Below, in pieces: positions 11,159-26,399 of a stretch of DNA of 64,000 bases. Within the stretch, counting starts at the first letter, position 1, and the number at the start of each line of letters is the position of its first letter. The notes under the pieces were generated by a model, which saw nothing but the letters and a program-made list of their open reading frames with translations, ran no database searches and was not told the origin of the DNA. This DNA is from Ewingella sp. CoE-038-23 (GTDB taxonomy: Bacteria > Pseudomonadota > Gammaproteobacteria > Enterobacterales > Enterobacteriaceae). The stretch spans positions 4,092,001-4,156,000 of the forward strand of contig NZ_JAZHOH010000001.1 in assembly GCF_040419245.1 (NCBI RefSeq), read 5' to 3'. The position numbers and the translations under genes are program-made.

Positions 11159-11278
11159 ATGCCTGGCAGTTCCCTACTCTCGCATGGGGAGACCCCACAC
11201 TACCATCGGCGCTACGGCGTTTCACTTCTGAGTTCGGCATGGGGTCAGGTGGGACCACCGCGCTAGTGCCGCCAGGCA
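11159..11278 (-). rRNA. 5S ribosomal RNA (second, distal copy)
   Basis: The 120-nt gene starts with TGCCTGGCGGC and ends with CTGCCAGGCAT, whose ends pair as in enteric 5S rRNA. It is identical to the copy at 11438-11557. It follows tRNA-Thr at the end of the rRNA transcript, like rrfF at the end of rrnD in E. coli. Confidence 0.97.
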
Positions 11279-11313
11279 AATTCTGTTAATTTACCGAACT
11301 CTACGCTTATTAC

Positions 11314-11389
11314 TGGTGCTGATACCCAGAGTCGAACTGGGGACCTCACCCTTACCAAGGGTGCGCTCTACCAACTGAGCCATATCAGC
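11314..11389 (-). tRNA. tRNA-Thr (anticodon GGT)
   Basis: A 76-nt gene with encoded CCA. The anticodon GGT is at 11354-11356. The acceptor stem starts GCTGATA and the T loop contains GTTCGACTC. It is nearly identical to E. coli thrV and lies between two 5S genes, as thrV does in rrnD. Confidence 0.97.
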
Positions 11390-11437
11390 ACGCTAATCTT
11401 GCTAATCATCCGCTTATTCAGCAGATTTACTAATTTG

Positions 11438-11557
11438 ATGCCTGGCAGTTCCCTACTCTCGCATGGGGAGACCCCACACTACCATCGGCGCTACGGCGTT
11501 TCACTTCTGAGTTCGGCATGGGGTCAGGTGGGACCACCGCGCTAGTGCCGCCAGGCA
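11438..11557 (-). rRNA. 5S ribosomal RNA (first, proximal copy)
   Basis: The 120-nt gene is identical to the distal copy. It follows the 23S gene by 118 bp and precedes tRNA-Thr. Confidence 0.97.
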
Positions 11558-11675
11558 AATTCTGTTATCCGCACCGCGTTATCAGGCTTTCACCCTCCTT
11601 CGCCATGCGAACCAATCTCGGAACTTCGCTGAAAATCTCGTCTCGTCTCTCAGACCAAAACACCTTCGGTGTTGT

Positions 11676-14582
<2,907 letters not shown>

Positions 14583-14711
14583 TCACAACCCGAAGGTGTT
14601 TCACCTCGGTTTGCAAGTCTTGAGAGACTCAACACAGGGTACTCCTTATCTCAGTACATCTACGGAGAGATAAGTTTCAGCTGTGTCGTTTCAATTTTCA
14701 GCTTGTTCCAG

Positions 14712-14725
14712 ATTGTTAAAGAGCA
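14712..14725 (-). promoter_or_regulatory. boxA antitermination site, 16S-23S spacer
   Basis: TGCTCTTTAACAAT on the minus strand, between tRNA-Ala and the 23S gene. It is the Nus-factor recruitment element that also appears in the leader at 16849-16862. Confidence 0.85.
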
Positions 14726-14788
14726 AAATACTTCGCAGCATACTGTTTCCAATATACTCTGAAGTATTATTTAAAGGCTGTATGGATA

Positions 14789-14864
14789 TGGTGGAGCTAA
14801 GCGGGATCGAACCGCTGACCTCCTGCGTGCAAGGCAGGCGCTCTCCCAGCTGAGCTATAGCCCC
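14789..14864 (-). tRNA. tRNA-Ala (anticodon TGC)
   Basis: A 76-nt gene beginning GGGGCTATAGCTCAGC, with encoded CCA and anticodon TGC at 14829-14831. It is the second tRNA of the 16S-23S spacer and is excised from the rRNA precursor. Confidence 0.98.
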
Positions 14865-14995
14865 ATACAGTCACTTACAGATACCTTTGATTTACCACTC
14901 GTAAAAGAGTTAATTCTTTCTCAGACAAGGCGGAGCCATGCGAAGTTTGCTTACGCAAACGAGTTCGTGGCGACAACGCGGTATGAGGAAGAATT

Positions 14996-15072
<77 letters not shown>

Positions 15073-15143
15073 ATAAAGGTATTTCTGCTCGTTACTTTCT
15101 ATCAGACAATCTGTGTGGACACTGCACAATGCGTATCTTTAGG

Positions 15144-16686
<1,543 letters not shown>

Positions 16687-16848
16687 AAAGTTCGATTTGC
16701 TTCAACTCGTGAAGCGGTGCTCAAAAATTAACTTTCGTAATAATTCAACTAAATGAATTACTGCTTGGTCACTCTTTAAGACTTGATATTTTTTGCCACC
16801 GGAGTGGCTGATATCGTCTTGTGAGTGCCCACACAGATTGTCTGATAA

Positions 16849-16862
16849 ATTGTTAAAGAGCA
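16849..16862 (-). promoter_or_regulatory. boxA antitermination site, rRNA leader
   Basis: TGCTCTTTAACAAT on the minus strand, followed by leader sequence (TTATCAGACAATCTGTGTGG) matching E. coli rrn leaders. It loads the Nus antitermination complex so that transcription runs through the operon. Confidence 0.88.
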
Positions 16863-16901
16863 GTGAGTTACGCGCTTTCGCTTGGCAACTCGAGGTGGCG
16901 T

Positions 16902-16929
16902 ATATTACGCTTTCCTCTTTCAGTGTCAA
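16902..16929 (-). promoter_or_regulatory. rRNA promoter P2
   Basis: Minus-strand TTGACA, 16-nt spacer, TAATAT, ending about 215 bp upstream of 16S. It is the closer, weaker and more constitutive of the two rRNA promoters in enterics. Confidence 0.88.
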
Positions 16930-17021
16930 CCGTTTATTTCACCCGGTTGCCGCTGTTTTTAATCTTTTCGACTCGTTCACTTCGTGATGTTGTTCACGTT
17001 GTTCCCTGTCGATGGAGCGGC

Positions 17022-17049
17022 ATTATAGGGATCCCTGTTTTTTCCACAA
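17022..17049 (-). promoter_or_regulatory. rRNA promoter P1
   Basis: Minus-strand TTGTGG, 16-nt spacer, TATAAT, followed by a GC-rich discriminator (GCCGCTCC), the feature linked to ppGpp and growth-rate control. The A/T-rich sequence just upstream (minus-strand CATTTTATTCGAAAAAA) fits an UP element. The 16,687-17,213 interval holds the leader and both promoters and no gene. Confidence 0.88.
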
Positions 17050-17213
17050 GCGTTTTTTCGAATAAAATGATCAACTGCGTACTTTTCCACCCTTTCGTTG
17101 CGATCTTGCACGAAAAGCTGATTTTCTCTTCGATCCCAGACGCTGTAAGTTTGTAATCCCTTCTTCACGGGCTATATTCCCAAAGGATAAATGTCTTTCT
17201 AACGGGGTAATTC

Positions 17214-17765
17214 ATGTCTCACTATCCATTGCGCACTTATCAAGGTGTGGCGCCCACCACGGGGGATCGCGTGATGATTGATCCTTCGAGCGTTGTCATT
17301 GGTGAAGTTGATCTGGCTGACGACGTCAGCATCTGGCCATTAGTGGCTATTCGGGGTGACGTAAATAAAGTGGTGATTGGCCGTAGAACCAATGTTCAGG
17401 ACGGAAGTGTTCTGCACGTCACCCACCGATCCCAACATAATCCGGAGGGCTTCCCCCTTATTATTGGTGAGGATGTCACCGTGGGTCATAAAGCTATGCT
17501 GCATGGCTGCAAGATTGGCGATCGGGTTTTGGTCGGCATGGGATCGATTTTGCTCGATGGTGCGATAGTTGAAGATGACGTGATGATTGGCGCGGGGAGT
17601 TTGGTTCCCCCAGGCAAAAGACTGGAGAGTGGTTATCTCTATCTAGGCAGCCCGGTGAAGAAGATCAGGGAGCTGAGCGCCGAGGAGCTCGAAGGGTTAC
17701 TTTACTCATCGAATAACTATGTGAAGTGGAAAGATCTTTATCTGGACGATGCTGATCAAAAATAG
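17214..17765 (+). CDS. yrdA: Gamma-carbonic-anhydrase-like hexapeptide protein
   Basis: Left-handed beta-helix protein of the gamma carbonic anhydrase family, whose true activity is uncertain. The 183 residues (E. coli 184) contain repeated hexapeptides from residue 22 to about 150 (VVIGEV, VSIWPL, VVIGRR). The metal His residues are in GSVLHVTH and VGHKAMLHGC, as in the Cam/YrdA group. ATG follows ACGGGG. It is divergent from the rRNA operon, the same neighbour as in K-12 rrnD, and convergent with aroE across a shared terminator. Confidence 0.94.
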   Translation: MSHYPLRTYQGVAPTTGDRVMIDPSSVVIGEVDLADDVSIWPLVAIRGDVNKVVIGRRTNVQDGSVLHVTHRSQHNPEGFPLIIGEDVTVGHKAMLHGCKIGDRVLVGMGSILLDGAIVEDDVMIGAGSLVPPGKRLESGYLYLGSPVKKIRELSAEELEGLLYSSNNYVKWKDLYLDDADQK

Positions 17766-17795
17766 CTCTTCCCGAAATAAACTCTATATAAGAAG

Positions 17796-17832
17796 AAACG
17801 CCTGAACGTGTTAACGCGAATCAGGCGTTTTG
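17796..17832. terminator. Bidirectional terminator between yrdA and aroE
   Basis: AAACGCCTGA and TCAGGCGTTT form a 10-bp stem around a 15-nt loop, with T on the 3' side in both directions. It serves two convergent genes. Confidence 0.8.
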
Positions 17833-17840
17833 GCATCTAA

Positions 17841-18659
17841 TCAGCCCAGTAAATCCTGCTTGAGTTGCTTGAGGACAGGTTCAATCTCCGGCATAACGCC
17901 ATGCCAAAGATGGAATGCATGAGCGGCCTGCCCCACCAGCATGCCTAAGCCGTCCGAACAGGTTTGAACGCCATGTTCTTGCGCCCAGGTTATAAAAGGC
18001 GTTGGGCCAAGTTGATAGTACATGTCATAGATTCGGGTGTTGGCCGTTAATAAAGAAGAAGGTAAATCTGGGATCTCGCCGTGTATGCCGGAAGCCGTGG
18101 CATTGATGATGAGATCAAACTTCTCATTATCCAGACCCTCCATCGGCACAGCGCGGATCTCCCCTTTTCCTTTAAACAGCTCGCTCAAATGTTCTGCACG
18201 GCTAAAGGTGCGATTGACCAACGTCACCTTGCAGTTATGGGAAAGCAGCGGAAGGATCACGCCGCGCGCCGCACCACCCGCGCCCACCAGCAGGACGCGA
18301 TCGTTTTCATGCAACATGTTCAATCGGATAAGATCGCTGAGCATGCCGATGCCGTCGGTGTTGTCGCCCAGCAGCCGCCCATCCTCAAGCTTCTTGAGGG
18401 TGTTTACCGCTCCCGCCATTGAAGCCCTTTCGGTCAGTTCATCTGCTTTCGCAAAAGCCTGCTCTTTGAAAGGCGTGGTCACATTCGCTCCTTTCGCCCC
18501 CTCGGCAAAGAAAGCGTCAAGATACTCGGCGAACTCGTCACGCGGCGCCAGCACGGTGCCATAAGTATGCTCAATGCCAGTTTGCTCGGCGAAAAGAGCA
18601 TGAATTCTTGGGGATTTGCTGTGCGCTATTGGATTGCCAAAAACGGCGAAAGAGGGCAT
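17841..18659 (-). CDS. aroE: Shikimate dehydrogenase
   Basis: Reduces 3-dehydroshikimate to shikimate with NADPH in the chorismate pathway. The 272-residue length is that of E. coli. Visible: the substrate-binding SKSP near residue 14, catalytic Lys in [16 protein letters not shown] with the catalytic Asp, and the dinucleotide glycine motif GAGGAARG. It lies 11 bp after tsaC, so the two are probably cotranscribed. Confidence 0.97.
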   Translation of the reverse strand: MPSFAVFGNPIAHSKSPRIHALFAEQTGIEHTYGTVLAPRDEFAEYLDAFFAEGAKGANVTTPFKEQAFAKADELTERASMAGAVNTLKKLEDGRLLGDNTDGIGMLSDLIRLNMLHENDRVLLVGAGGAARGVILPLLSHNCKVTLVNRTFSRAEHLSELFKGKGEIRAVPMEGLDNEKFDLIINATASGIHGEIPDLPSSLLTANTRIYDMYYQLGPTPFITWAQEHGVQTCSDGLGMLVGQAAHAFHLWHGVMPEIEPVLKQLKQDLLG

Positions 18660-18670
18660 CGAAAGATTCC

Positions 18671-19240
18671 TTAACCTTGACGGAAAAGATGGCCAGTCAG
18701 CGCATCTTTGATTTCTGAAGGATTTTGGCGTCCGCCGACATTGCCTTCCAACACTGGGAATTCGTCGCCAAACTGTTGTTTAACTTCTTCGGCAAAGCGA
18801 CAAGGCTCAAGACCGCTGAGATTCGCGCTGGTCGACACCAGAGGCTTACCAAACCGGCTGCACAGCTCTTTGACCAAAGGATGGTCGGTGACGCGCACGG
18901 CGAGTGAAGAGAACTGGCCGGTTAGCCAAGATGGCGTCGTCGCCTTCGCGGGCATCACCCAAGTCACGGGGCCGGGCCACTGGGAAAAAATGGTCTGGCG
19001 CTGCTCATCAGTCAGAGCGCTGTCATCTATATAGGGGAGAAGCTGCTGATAGTTATCGGCGATGAGGATCAGCCCTTTCTCACGCGGACGGCGTTTGAGG
19101 CGGAGTAACTCTTCTACTGCGAGCTCGCTATCAGGGTCGCATCCCAGGCCAAAAACGGCCTCTGTCGGGTAAGCAATCACTTGCTGCTGGTTCAGCGCGT
19201 TAAGGACTTCTGTGAAATTGATTTCTTTATCGTTATTCAT
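18671..19240 (-). CDS. tsaC: Threonylcarbamoyl-AMP synthase
   Basis: Makes L-threonylcarbamoyl-AMP from threonine, bicarbonate and ATP for the t6A37 modification of ANN-decoding tRNAs. The 189 residues (E. coli 190) form one YrdC/Sua5 domain with [16 protein letters not shown], the [12 protein letters not shown] segment and the STSANLSG nucleotide-binding signature. The start overlaps the yrdD stop by 8 nt, indicating translational coupling. Confidence 0.97.
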   Translation of the reverse strand: MNNDKEINFTEVLNALNQQQVIAYPTEAVFGLGCDPDSELAVEELLRLKRRPREKGLILIADNYQQLLPYIDDSALTDEQRQTIFSQWPGPVTWVMPAKATTPSWLTGQFSSLAVRVTDHPLVKELCSRFGKPLVSTSANLSGLEPCRFAEEVKQQFGDEFPVLEGNVGGRQNPSEIKDALTGHLFRQG

Positions 19241-19793
19241 CTTGATCTTTGTTTATGTCGTTTACAGCCTTGCCACATGACTTGCTGGCACAAAAGAGCT
19301 TCACTCCCTGAGCCGTTTTCTTTTCCATTAACAGCGGATACTGGCAGTGACTGCATTGCCCGGCGACAGGTTTATTGTTTATCGCAAACTGGCAATCCGG
19401 GTAACGGTTGCAGGCGTGAAAGGCTTTGCCAAAGCGGGATTTACGCTGAAGAAGGTGGCCCTGTTTGCATTGCGGACACGACAGACTGGTTTCTTCAGGT
19501 TTATCGATAGTCTCGATATGGTCACATTCAGGGTAATTACTGCACCCGATGAACATGCCATAACGCCCCTGACGCAACACCATCGTGGAGTGGCATTTAG
19601 GGCATGACTGACCTTCAAGGACTTTAACAACATGCCCGTCTGCCTGACTTTTTAAAGGACGGATATACTGGCAGGAGGGGTATGTCGAACAACTAAGAAA
19701 GGGGCCGTGACGACCACTGCGGATCACCAATACAGCCCCACATTCCGGACATGTTTCATTTTGCTTTTCAGCAAAAAGTGCTGCTTTTGTCAT
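19233..19793 (-). CDS. yrdD: Topoisomerase-type zinc-finger protein YrdD
   Basis: A protein of 186 residues made of topoisomerase-I-type C4 zinc ribbons without a catalytic part. Cysteine pairs appear in CPECG, CSTYPSC, CPKCH, CSNYPEC, CPQCK, CNRYPDC and CSHCQ, that is three complete fingers and a fourth, more divergent one. A DNA- or RNA-binding role is inferred from the domain; the function in enterics is not settled. It sits between smg and tsaC with an 8-nt overlap with the latter. Confidence 0.93.
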   Translation of the reverse strand: MTKAALFAEKQNETCPECGAVLVIRSGRHGPFLSCSTYPSCQYIRPLKSQADGHVVKVLEGQSCPKCHSTMVLRQGRYGMFIGCSNYPECDHIETIDKPEETSLSCPQCKQGHLLQRKSRFGKAFHACNRYPDCQFAINNKPVAGQCSHCQYPLLMEKKTAQGVKLFCASKSCGKAVNDINKDQDE

Positions 19794-19816
19794 ACGTTAC
19801 GCTTTATCCGTTATCT

Positions 19817-20290
19817 CTAATGCAGATAACCATCATTAACTTCAAATAGTAACTCTTCCATTTGCTCATAGGCATTTTCATATCCGGGGATATTGAAAAG
19901 CACCATTAAGACCACCCATTTGAGATCTTCAAGATCAAACTCTTCGGTGTCGAGAGCCATGACACGATCGATAACCATTTCTCTGGTATCGAAATTCAAT
20001 ACTTTTATCTGTTCGAGGAATAACAAGAAACCACGGCAATCGACATCAAGACGCCCCGCCTCTTCATTGGTATAAACACGCAATGCAAAGGGGTCTGCAT
20101 CCAGTAAGTGCGATGGGGTTTCACCTTCTTGCAGCTCGGCGAGCTTTTCAAGCCAATTTAAAGCATTGTGGATATCGGTCCGATGGAAGCCTGCTTCAGC
20201 CAAATCGGCGGTTAACCTATCCTGGTCGACACTCATCTCCGCTTCGTTATGAATGTAAGTTTCAAATAAGTACATTAGTACGTCGAACAT
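19817..20290 (-). CDS. smg: Smg family protein (DUF494)
   Basis: A conserved acidic, mainly helical protein of unknown function, usually next to dprA. With the start at 20290 the product is 157 residues, the E. coli length, beginning [20 protein letters not shown] precedes this ATG. A longer frame to 20314 lacks support. The first 29 nt overlap the end of dprA, so the pair is probably translationally coupled. Confidence 0.93.
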   Translation of the reverse strand: MFDVLMYLFETYIHNEAEMSVDQDRLTADLAEAGFHRTDIHNALNWLEKLAELQEGETPSHLLDADPFALRVYTNEEAGRLDVDCRGFLLFLEQIKVLNFDTREMVIDRVMALDTEEFDLEDLKWVVLMVLFNIPGYENAYEQMEELLFEVNDGYLH

Positions 20291-21431
20291 GGCCTGCCCT
20301 CCTAATTCGGACATAGCCGCCGGGTACAGCTGCGATCCATCCTGCTAACTCCAGTTCGAGTAGTTTACCTACCACGTCTGGCACAGGTTGGCCGGCACGT
20401 TCGGCGACGACGTCAACAGGTGTCACCTCATATTCTACGTTAGCCAACACATCAGCAAATGGCAATTCAACTTCGTTGTCTTGAGCATAAATAATCTCTT
20501 TTGTTGCAGATTGAACTGCTCCATGAGCAGTTTGTGACGATAAGCCACTTGCCGCCACCGGCAACCAGGTCAGCCCACTGCCAATTTGCTCTGCGATGTC
20601 ATTGGGTTCAGTGACCAGATAAGCCCCCTGCTTGATAAGCCAGTGAGTCCCCACACTGGTGGCATTCTCTAACGGGCCGGGCAAGGCAAAGACGTCTCGG
20701 TCTTGTTCCAACGCATAACGCGCCGTGATGAGAGAGCCGCTACGTAAAGAGGCTTCGACCACCAGCACGCCGGCGCTCATGCCGCTGATAATTCGATTTC
20801 GTCGGGGGAAGTTAGCCGGCATCGCTGCAGTGTCAGGCCAGAGTTCTGATATCAGTGCGCCGCCGCTCTCTAGAATGCGATCGGCAAGCCCAAGGTGACT
20901 GCGTGGGTGGATCTTCGCCAAGCCGCTTCCCAATACCGCGATGGTGTTTCCTCCCGCCTCTAGCGCGGCGGCATGGCTAATTCCATCAATCCCAAGAGCT
21001 AACCCGCTAGTAATAGTAAAACCGCTACTCACTAATCCCGCGGCAAAATACTGCGCCCACTGCTCGCCGTAATCACTGTAGTTACGACTGCCGACCATGG
21101 CCAATTGGGGCGTCGCCAATACGGGGAGTTGGCCTTTGACAAACAGCACCGGCGGAGCCGAGGAGATGTGCTTCAGCATCGACGGGTAGTGTGCATCTTG
21201 CAGCGTGATGAAGTGGTGTGACTCAGCGTCTAGCCAGTTTAAAGCTGTAAAAATACGTTGAGATTCAATATTGAAGAAACGCTGGATTTGCTCTTCACTC
21301 AGGCCGTAAGAACTGAGCGATTTGGCGTCACACCTGCCATCATCAATAAATGCGTCAACGATCTGACATATTGAGGCAGCATCCAGCCGCTTTATCGCTG
21401 ACAAACGTAACCACATTTCCCTAAGTGTCAC
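20262..21431 (-). CDS. dprA: DNA-processing protein A (Smf)
   Basis: Binds single-stranded DNA and loads RecA in natural transformation; in enterics its role is less clear. The Rossmann-like core (about residues 100-310) has the family motifs [36 protein letters not shown] and [14 protein letters not shown]-terminal winged-helix part ends [16 protein letters not shown] choose the GTG at 21431 (389 residues) because AGGAGG lies 6 nt before it and the following residues align with E. coli Smf from residue 1. An ATG at 21437 directly abuts that site. Confidence 0.94.
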   Translation of the reverse strand: MTLREMWLRLSAIKRLDAASICQIVDAFIDDGRCDAKSLSSYGLSEEQIQRFFNIESQRIFTALNWLDAESHHFITLQDAHYPSMLKHISSAPPVLFVKGQLPVLATPQLAMVGSRNYSDYGEQWAQYFAAGLVSSGFTITSGLALGIDGISHAAALEAGGNTIAVLGSGLAKIHPRSHLGLADRILESGGALISELWPDTAAMPANFPRRNRIISGMSAGVLVVEASLRSGSLITARYALEQDRDVFALPGPLENATSVGTHWLIKQGAYLVTEPNDIAEQIGSGLTWLPVAASGLSSQTAHGAVQSATKEIIYAQDNEVELPFADVLANVEYEVTPVDVVAERAGQPVPDVVGKLLELELAGWIAAVPGGYVRIRRAGHVRRTNVLI

Positions 21432-21560
21432 TCGCATCCTCCTTAATAAAGCCAGCTGGCTACTGCTCCAATTGGTAGAGGATGCTGTCAATCAGGACGG
21501 GAAATGTCTAGAATAGAGTCTATATATCGTCAATCATTTGAATGAAGATCCAAAAAATTT

Positions 21561-22073
21561 ATGTCCGTATTAAACATCTTACATTTCCCAGACGAGCGTC
21601 TTCGCATTACTGCAAAGCCGGTCAAAGAAGTTAACGCCGAAATCCAGCAAATCGTGGATGATATGTTCGAAACCATGTATGCCGAGGAAGGCATCGGTTT
21701 GGCCGCAACTCAGGTAGACATCCACCAGCGTATTATCGTTATTGATGTCTCTGAGAACCGCGATGAGCGTTTGGTGCTGATTAACCCTGAGTTGCTGGAA
21801 CAGAGCGGCGAAACGGGTATCGAGGAAGGCTGCCTGTCGATTCCTGACCAGCGTGCTTTGATTCCTCGCGCTGAGAAGGTAAAAATCCGCGCACTCGATC
21901 GCGATGGCAAGAGTTTTGAGCTTGAGGCCGATGACCTGCTGGCCATCTGTATCCAGCATGAAATGGATCACTTAGTCGGTAAGCTTTTCGTGGATTACTT
22001 GTCTCCACTGAAACGCCAGCGTATTCGCCAGAAGATGGAAAAAATGGCCAAGCTGAACGCTCGTGCTGACTGA
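21561..22073 (+). CDS. def: Peptide deformylase
   Basis: Removes the formyl group from the N-terminal methionine of new proteins. The 170-residue metalloenzyme (E. coli 169) shows all three motifs: [13 protein letters not shown] and HEMDH, whose Cys and two His bind iron. It is the first gene of def-fmt-rsmB-trkA, divergent from dprA, and followed by fmt after 25 bp. Deformylase and formyltransferase next to each other is the usual pairing. Confidence 0.98.
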   Translation: MSVLNILHFPDERLRITAKPVKEVNAEIQQIVDDMFETMYAEEGIGLAATQVDIHQRIIVIDVSENRDERLVLINPELLEQSGETGIEEGCLSIPDQRALIPRAEKVKIRALDRDGKSFELEADDLLAICIQHEMDHLVGKLFVDYLSPLKRQRIRQKMEKMAKLNARAD

Positions 22074-22098
22074 TTTTCGTCAATAACAGGAATGAGCT

Positions 22099-23034
22099 TT
22101 GCGCATTATATTTGCAGGAACACCTGACTTTGCAGCGCGTCATCTTGACGCGCTTTTAACATCTGAACATGAGGTGGTTGGGGTCTTTACTCAACCAGAC
22201 CGCCCTGCTGGCCGTGGTAATAAGCTGACGCCTAGCCCGGTGAAAACGCTGGCTCTCGAGCACGGCATTCCGGTATTCCAACCTAAGTCTTTACGCCCGG
22301 CAGAGAGCCAACAGCTGGTCGCTGAACTTAATGCGGATGTGATGGTGGTGGTGGCTTATGGGTTAATCCTCCCACAGGCTGTTTTGGATATGCCAAAACT
22401 GGGCTGCATCAATGTCCATGGTTCACTGCTGCCGCGCTGGCGCGGTGCCGCGCCGATTCAGCGTTCTCTGTGGGCGGGCGATAGCCAAACTGGCATCACC
22501 ATCATGCAAATGGACGTTGGTCTGGATACCGGCAACATGCTGCACAAAATCGAATGCGATATTGAGCCGCAGGATACTAGCGCCACGCTGTATAACAAAC
22601 TTGCAGAACTTGGCCCGACCGGCATGCTGGCGACATTGCAGCAGTTAGCAGAAGGCACGGCGCGTCCGGAAGTTCAGGATGAAGCTCTGGTGACCTATGC
22701 CGAAAAGCTGAGTAAGGAAGAGGCGCGCTTAGACTGGTCGCTCTCCGCCAAACAGCTTGAGCGCTGCATTCGCGCTTTCAATCCGTGGCCAATGAGCTAT
22801 TTCGTTATTGACGAGCAGCCGGTAAAAGTCTGGCAGGCCGAGGCACTCGAGCAGCCAACCACGGCTCAACCGGGCTCGGTCATTGCCGCCGGGAAAGCCG
22901 GAATACAGATCGCGACCTCTGACGGTATTTTGAATATCTTGCAATTGCAGCCGGCAGGTAAGAAAGCGATGTCAGTCCAAGATATCCTTAATTCACGCCG
23001 TGAATGGTTCATTGAAGGCAATATTCTAGCCTAA
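22099..23034 (+). CDS. fmt: Methionyl-tRNA formyltransferase
   Basis: Formylates Met-tRNA(fMet) with 10-formyltetrahydrofolate to make the initiator. The 311 residues (E. coli 315) have the N-terminal transferase domain with [18 protein letters not shown], the [11 protein letters not shown] formyl-folate signature, and a C-terminal OB-fold domain. The start is TTG. It is the only reasonable choice, since a TGA in the same frame lies two codons earlier and the sequence [15 protein letters not shown] follows at once. AGGA precedes it. Confidence 0.96.
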   Translation: MRIIFAGTPDFAARHLDALLTSEHEVVGVFTQPDRPAGRGNKLTPSPVKTLALEHGIPVFQPKSLRPAESQQLVAELNADVMVVVAYGLILPQAVLDMPKLGCINVHGSLLPRWRGAAPIQRSLWAGDSQTGITIMQMDVGLDTGNMLHKIECDIEPQDTSATLYNKLAELGPTGMLATLQQLAEGTARPEVQDEALVTYAEKLSKEEARLDWSLSAKQLERCIRAFNPWPMSYFVIDEQPVKVWQAEALEQPTTAQPGSVIAAGKAGIQIATSDGILNILQLQPAGKKAMSVQDILNSRREWFIEGNILA

Positions 23035-23108
23035 TCATTGCCAAGCGTACCCGGCTACGCGCCGGGTCATTTCCTTCTAATAAGCTGACCTTTGCAGCCT
23101 TTCTGACT

Positions 23109-24404
23109 ATGAAAACAACCTATAATCTCCGCAGCATTGCTGCAAAAGCCATCAGCCAGGTTCTTGATCAAGGCCAGTCTCTTTCTACCGTTTTGCCAGG
23201 GTTACAAAAGAATATTTCCGAGAAGGATCGCGGTTTACTGCAAGAGCTGTGCTTCGGGACGCTACGCGTTCTGCCACAGCTTGAATGGTGTTTGCAGCAG
23301 CTGATGGCAAAACCGCTCACCGGCAAACAGCGTACTTTGCATTATCTGCTGATGGTCGGGATTTACCAACTGGTCCACACGCGTATTCCTCCACACGCGG
23401 CCTTGGCTGAAACAGTCGAAGGCGCCGTGGCACTGAAACGCCCACAGTTAAAAGGTCTGATTAATGGCGTGCTGCGCCAATTCCAGCGCCAGCAGGACGA
23501 GTTGATCCAGCGAATGGGAAATACGGACAGCCGCTACCTGCACCCTAGCTGGCTGCTGAATCGTATTAAGAAGGCTTACCCAGAGCAGTGGGAATCCATC
23601 ATTGAGGCAAATAACCAGCGTCCGCCAATGTGGTTACGCGTCAATCGCATCCATCATTCACGCGATGAATATCTGGCTCTGCTTCAAACCGCCGGCATCG
23701 ATGCTGCTCCCCATCCGGAATATGCCGATGCCCTGCGACTGTTAACGCCTTCCGCCGTAACCGAATTACCGGGTTTTGCCGAGGGTTGGGTAACAGTGCA
23801 AGATGCCTCAGCCCAAGGCAGTGTTGATCTTCTTGATCCACAAGATGGCGAGATGATCCTCGATCTGTGCTGCGCGCCGGGCGGGAAAACTACCCATATT
23901 CTTGAAGCTGCCCCTAAAGCCCACGTGCTTGCGGTGGATGTTGATAAGCAGCGGCTGGTTCGCGTAAATGAAAACCTGCAACGGCTAAAATTACATGCCG
24001 AGGTCAAACAGGGCGATGGCCGCGAGCCTCAGTCTTGGGCCGGCGATCGTCAGTTCGACAAGATTTTGCTCGACGCGCCATGTTCTGCGACCGGCGTGAT
24101 TCGCCGCCACCCAGACATCAAGTGGCTGCGCCGTGACAGCGATATTGCCGAGCTGGCAGGTTTGCAGCGCGAAATTCTCGACGCTATTTGGCCACGCTTG
24201 AAGCCGAATGGCGTGATGGTCTATGCGACATGCTCGATTTTGCCAGAAGAGAATAGCCAGCAGATTAAAGCATTCCTGCATGACCACCCGGAAGCGCAAC
24301 TGGTTGAGACTGGTACTTTGGAAAATCCGGGCAGACAGAACTTGCCTCACGCTGAAGATGGCGACGGCTTCTATTACGCTAAACTGATTAAGTCAGCGAA
24401 GTAA
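23109..24404 (+). CDS. rsmB: 16S rRNA m5C967 methyltransferase
   Basis: Methylates C967 of 16S rRNA using S-adenosylmethionine. The 431-residue protein (E. coli 429) has an N-terminal NusB-like domain (1-140) and a C-terminal Rossmann methyltransferase (about 235-431) with [10 protein letters not shown] for SAM binding, [15 protein letters not shown], and the second cysteine in ATCSILPEE. Two active-site cysteines are standard for m5C enzymes. It lies 75 bp after fmt and 25 bp before trkA. Confidence 0.97.
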   Translation: MKTTYNLRSIAAKAISQVLDQGQSLSTVLPGLQKNISEKDRGLLQELCFGTLRVLPQLEWCLQQLMAKPLTGKQRTLHYLLMVGIYQLVHTRIPPHAALAETVEGAVALKRPQLKGLINGVLRQFQRQQDELIQRMGNTDSRYLHPSWLLNRIKKAYPEQWESIIEANNQRPPMWLRVNRIHHSRDEYLALLQTAGIDAAPHPEYADALRLLTPSAVTELPGFAEGWVTVQDASAQGSVDLLDPQDGEMILDLCCAPGGKTTHILEAAPKAHVLAVDVDKQRLVRVNENLQRLKLHAEVKQGDGREPQSWAGDRQFDKILLDAPCSATGVIRRHPDIKWLRRDSDIAELAGLQREILDAIWPRLKPNGVMVYATCSILPEENSQQIKAFLHDHPEAQLVETGTLENPGRQNLPHAEDGDGFYYAKLIKSAK

Positions 24405-24428
24405 TTCCTAAGCGAGAATGAGCCTCTT

Positions 24429-25805
24429 ATGAAAATTATTATTCTTGGTGCCGGGCAGGTTGGTGGGACACTGGCTGAGAACCTTGTGGGTGAAAACAAC
24501 GACATCACCGTCGTTGACACCAACATGTCACGCTTGCGCCAGCTTCAGGATAAGTTCGACCTGCGGGTGGTTCAGGGATATGGCTCGCACCCAAGAGTGC
24601 TGCGCGAAGCCGGTGCAGAAGATGCCGATATGCTGGTTGCGGTGACTAACTCCGACGAGACCAACATGGTAGCTTGTCAAATCGCCTATTCACTTTTCAA
24701 CACGCCAAACCGAATCGCGCGCATTCGTTCTTCTGAATATATTCGTGAATCAGAAAAGCTCTTCAAGCCCGAAGCCGTGCCAATTGACCACCTTATCTCT
24801 CCTGAGCAGCTGGTTATCGATTACATCTATAAGCTGATTGAGTATCCGGGCGCACTGCAAGTGGTTAACTTTGCCGAAGGTAAAGTCAGCATCGCGGCGG
24901 TTAAAGCCTATTACGGCGGCCCATTAGTCGGCAGTGCCCTGTCATCCATGCGCGAGCATATGCCGCACATCGAGACGCGCGTTGCCGCTATCTTCCGCCA
25001 AGACCGGCCTATTCGGCCACAAGGCTCAACCATTATTGAAGCAGGTGATGAGGTCTTCTTCGTTGCGGCGTCGCAGCATATTCGCGCCGTAATGAGCGAG
25101 CTTCAACGTCTCGAGAAGCCTTATAAACGCATCATGATCGTTGGCGGCGGTAATGTCGGCGCAGGCCTAGCCCAGCGTTTAGAGAAGAATTACAGCGTAA
25201 AGCTTATTGAGCGCAATCAGCAAAGGGCCGCTGAGTTAGCCGAAATCTTGCAAGATACCATCGTGTTTTACGGCGACGCCTCGGACCAAGAGCTGCTCGC
25301 AGAAGAGCATATCGAGCAGGTCGACGTATTTATCGCCATCACCAATGATGATGAGGCGAACATCATGTCGGCCATGCTGGCCAAACGTATGGGTGCCAAA
25401 AAGGCCATGGTGCTTATCCAGCGCGGAGCTTATGTCGATTTAGTGCAGGGCAGCGTGATTGATATCGCCATTTCCCCGCAGCAAGCGACCATTTCAGCGC
25501 TGCTGGGTCACGTGCGCAAAGCGGATATCGTCAGCGTCTCCTCTCTTCGCCGCGGCGTGGCGGAAGCCATCGAAGCTATTGCTCACGGTGATGAAAGCAC
25601 TTCACGCGTTGTTGGCAGAACTGTTGAACAGATCAAGCTGCCGCCTGGTACCACCATCGGCGCTATCGTCAGGGGTAATGAAGTTATTATCGCCAACGGT
25701 GCGAGCCGGATTCAGCAGGGCGACCACGTGATCATGTTCATCACTGATAAGAAATTCGTGCGAGACGTCGAGAGATTGTTCCAGCCAAGTCCATTTTTCT
25801 TATAA
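24429..25805 (+). CDS. trkA: Trk potassium system peripheral subunit TrkA
   Basis: Cytoplasmic NAD(H)-binding subunit that gates the TrkG/TrkH potassium channels. The 458 residues match the E. coli length and contain two RCK units, each with a dinucleotide motif: [15 protein letters not shown] at the N-terminus and [15 protein letters not shown] near residue 235. Last gene of the def-fmt-rsmB-trkA set. Confidence 0.98.
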   Translation: MKIIILGAGQVGGTLAENLVGENNDITVVDTNMSRLRQLQDKFDLRVVQGYGSHPRVLREAGAEDADMLVAVTNSDETNMVACQIAYSLFNTPNRIARIRSSEYIRESEKLFKPEAVPIDHLISPEQLVIDYIYKLIEYPGALQVVNFAEGKVSIAAVKAYYGGPLVGSALSSMREHMPHIETRVAAIFRQDRPIRPQGSTIIEAGDEVFFVAASQHIRAVMSELQRLEKPYKRIMIVGGGNVGAGLAQRLEKNYSVKLIERNQQRAAELAEILQDTIVFYGDASDQELLAEEHIEQVDVFIAITNDDEANIMSAMLAKRMGAKKAMVLIQRGAYVDLVQGSVIDIAISPQQATISALLGHVRKADIVSVSSLRRGVAEAIEAIAHGDESTSRVVGRTVEQIKLPPGTTIGAIVRGNEVIIANGASRIQQGDHVIMFITDKKFVRDVERLFQPSPFFL

Positions 25806-25931
25806 AATGCCACGGGTGTTTGAATATTTATCAATGAATTGGAATCAATTCTTCAACTTTTGTAGCGCGGACGCAACAAATGGTCTTTACTTTGTTTGAC
25901 ACAAAGTATCGATTTGCCAAGGGGATGTTTT

Positions 25932-26348
25932 ATGAGTTTTATGAAAGAGTTTCGTGAGTTTGCCATGCGTGGCAATGTTGTCGATCTTGCCGTCGGTGTG
26001 ATCATCGGTGCAGCATTCGGCAAAATTGTGTCTTCGCTGGTCGCAGATATTATTATGCCACCACTGGGCCTGTTAATCGGCGGGGTGGATTTCAAGCAGT
26101 TCGAATGGGTTATACGCGAAGCTCAGGGCACAGTGCCTGCGGTTGTCATGAAGTATGGCGTGTTTATTCAAAACATTTTTGACTTCGTGATTGTTGCTCT
26201 GGCTATCTTCTGTGCAGTCAAGTTGATGAACAAAATGCGTCGCAAAGAAGAAGCCGCGCCAGCTGAACCACCAAAACCAACGGCAGAAGAAACCCTGCTG
26301 ACAGAAATCCGCGATTTGTTGAAACAACAACAAACGCCAAGATTGTAA
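25932..26348 (+). CDS. mscL: Large-conductance mechanosensitive channel
   Basis: Inner-membrane pentamer that opens a wide pore at high membrane tension during hypo-osmotic shock. The 138-residue product has the N-terminal amphipathic helix [10 protein letters not shown], first transmembrane helix in [19 protein letters not shown], second helix near [16 protein letters not shown], and a charged cytoplasmic helix. The start at 25932 follows AAGGGGATG and gives the E. coli N-terminus. An upstream in-frame ATG at 25896 is unlikely. Confidence 0.97.
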   Translation: MSFMKEFREFAMRGNVVDLAVGVIIGAAFGKIVSSLVADIIMPPLGLLIGGVDFKQFEWVIREAQGTVPAVVMKYGVFIQNIFDFVIVALAIFCAVKLMNKMRRKEEAAPAEPPKPTAEETLLTEIRDLLKQQQTPRL

Positions 26349-26367
26349 AATCAGACTTCTCATAATT

Positions 26368-26395
26368 AAAAAAGCCATCATCAGATGGCTTTTTT
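26368..26395. terminator. Terminator between mscL and arfA
   Basis: AAAAAGCCATC, 4-nt loop, GATGGCTTTTTT. The A and T runs on the two sides suit both the plus-strand mscL and the minus-strand arfA. Confidence 0.85.
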
Positions 26396-26399
26396 AATG

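Noticed and set aside
11010..11566. Open frames of 83-89 codons in the 5S rRNA region
   Set aside because: They lie in rRNA genes and their spacers.
18037..18564. 175-codon plus-strand frame antisense to aroE
   Set aside because: It is the reverse of the conserved AroE coding sequence and has no recognisable features.
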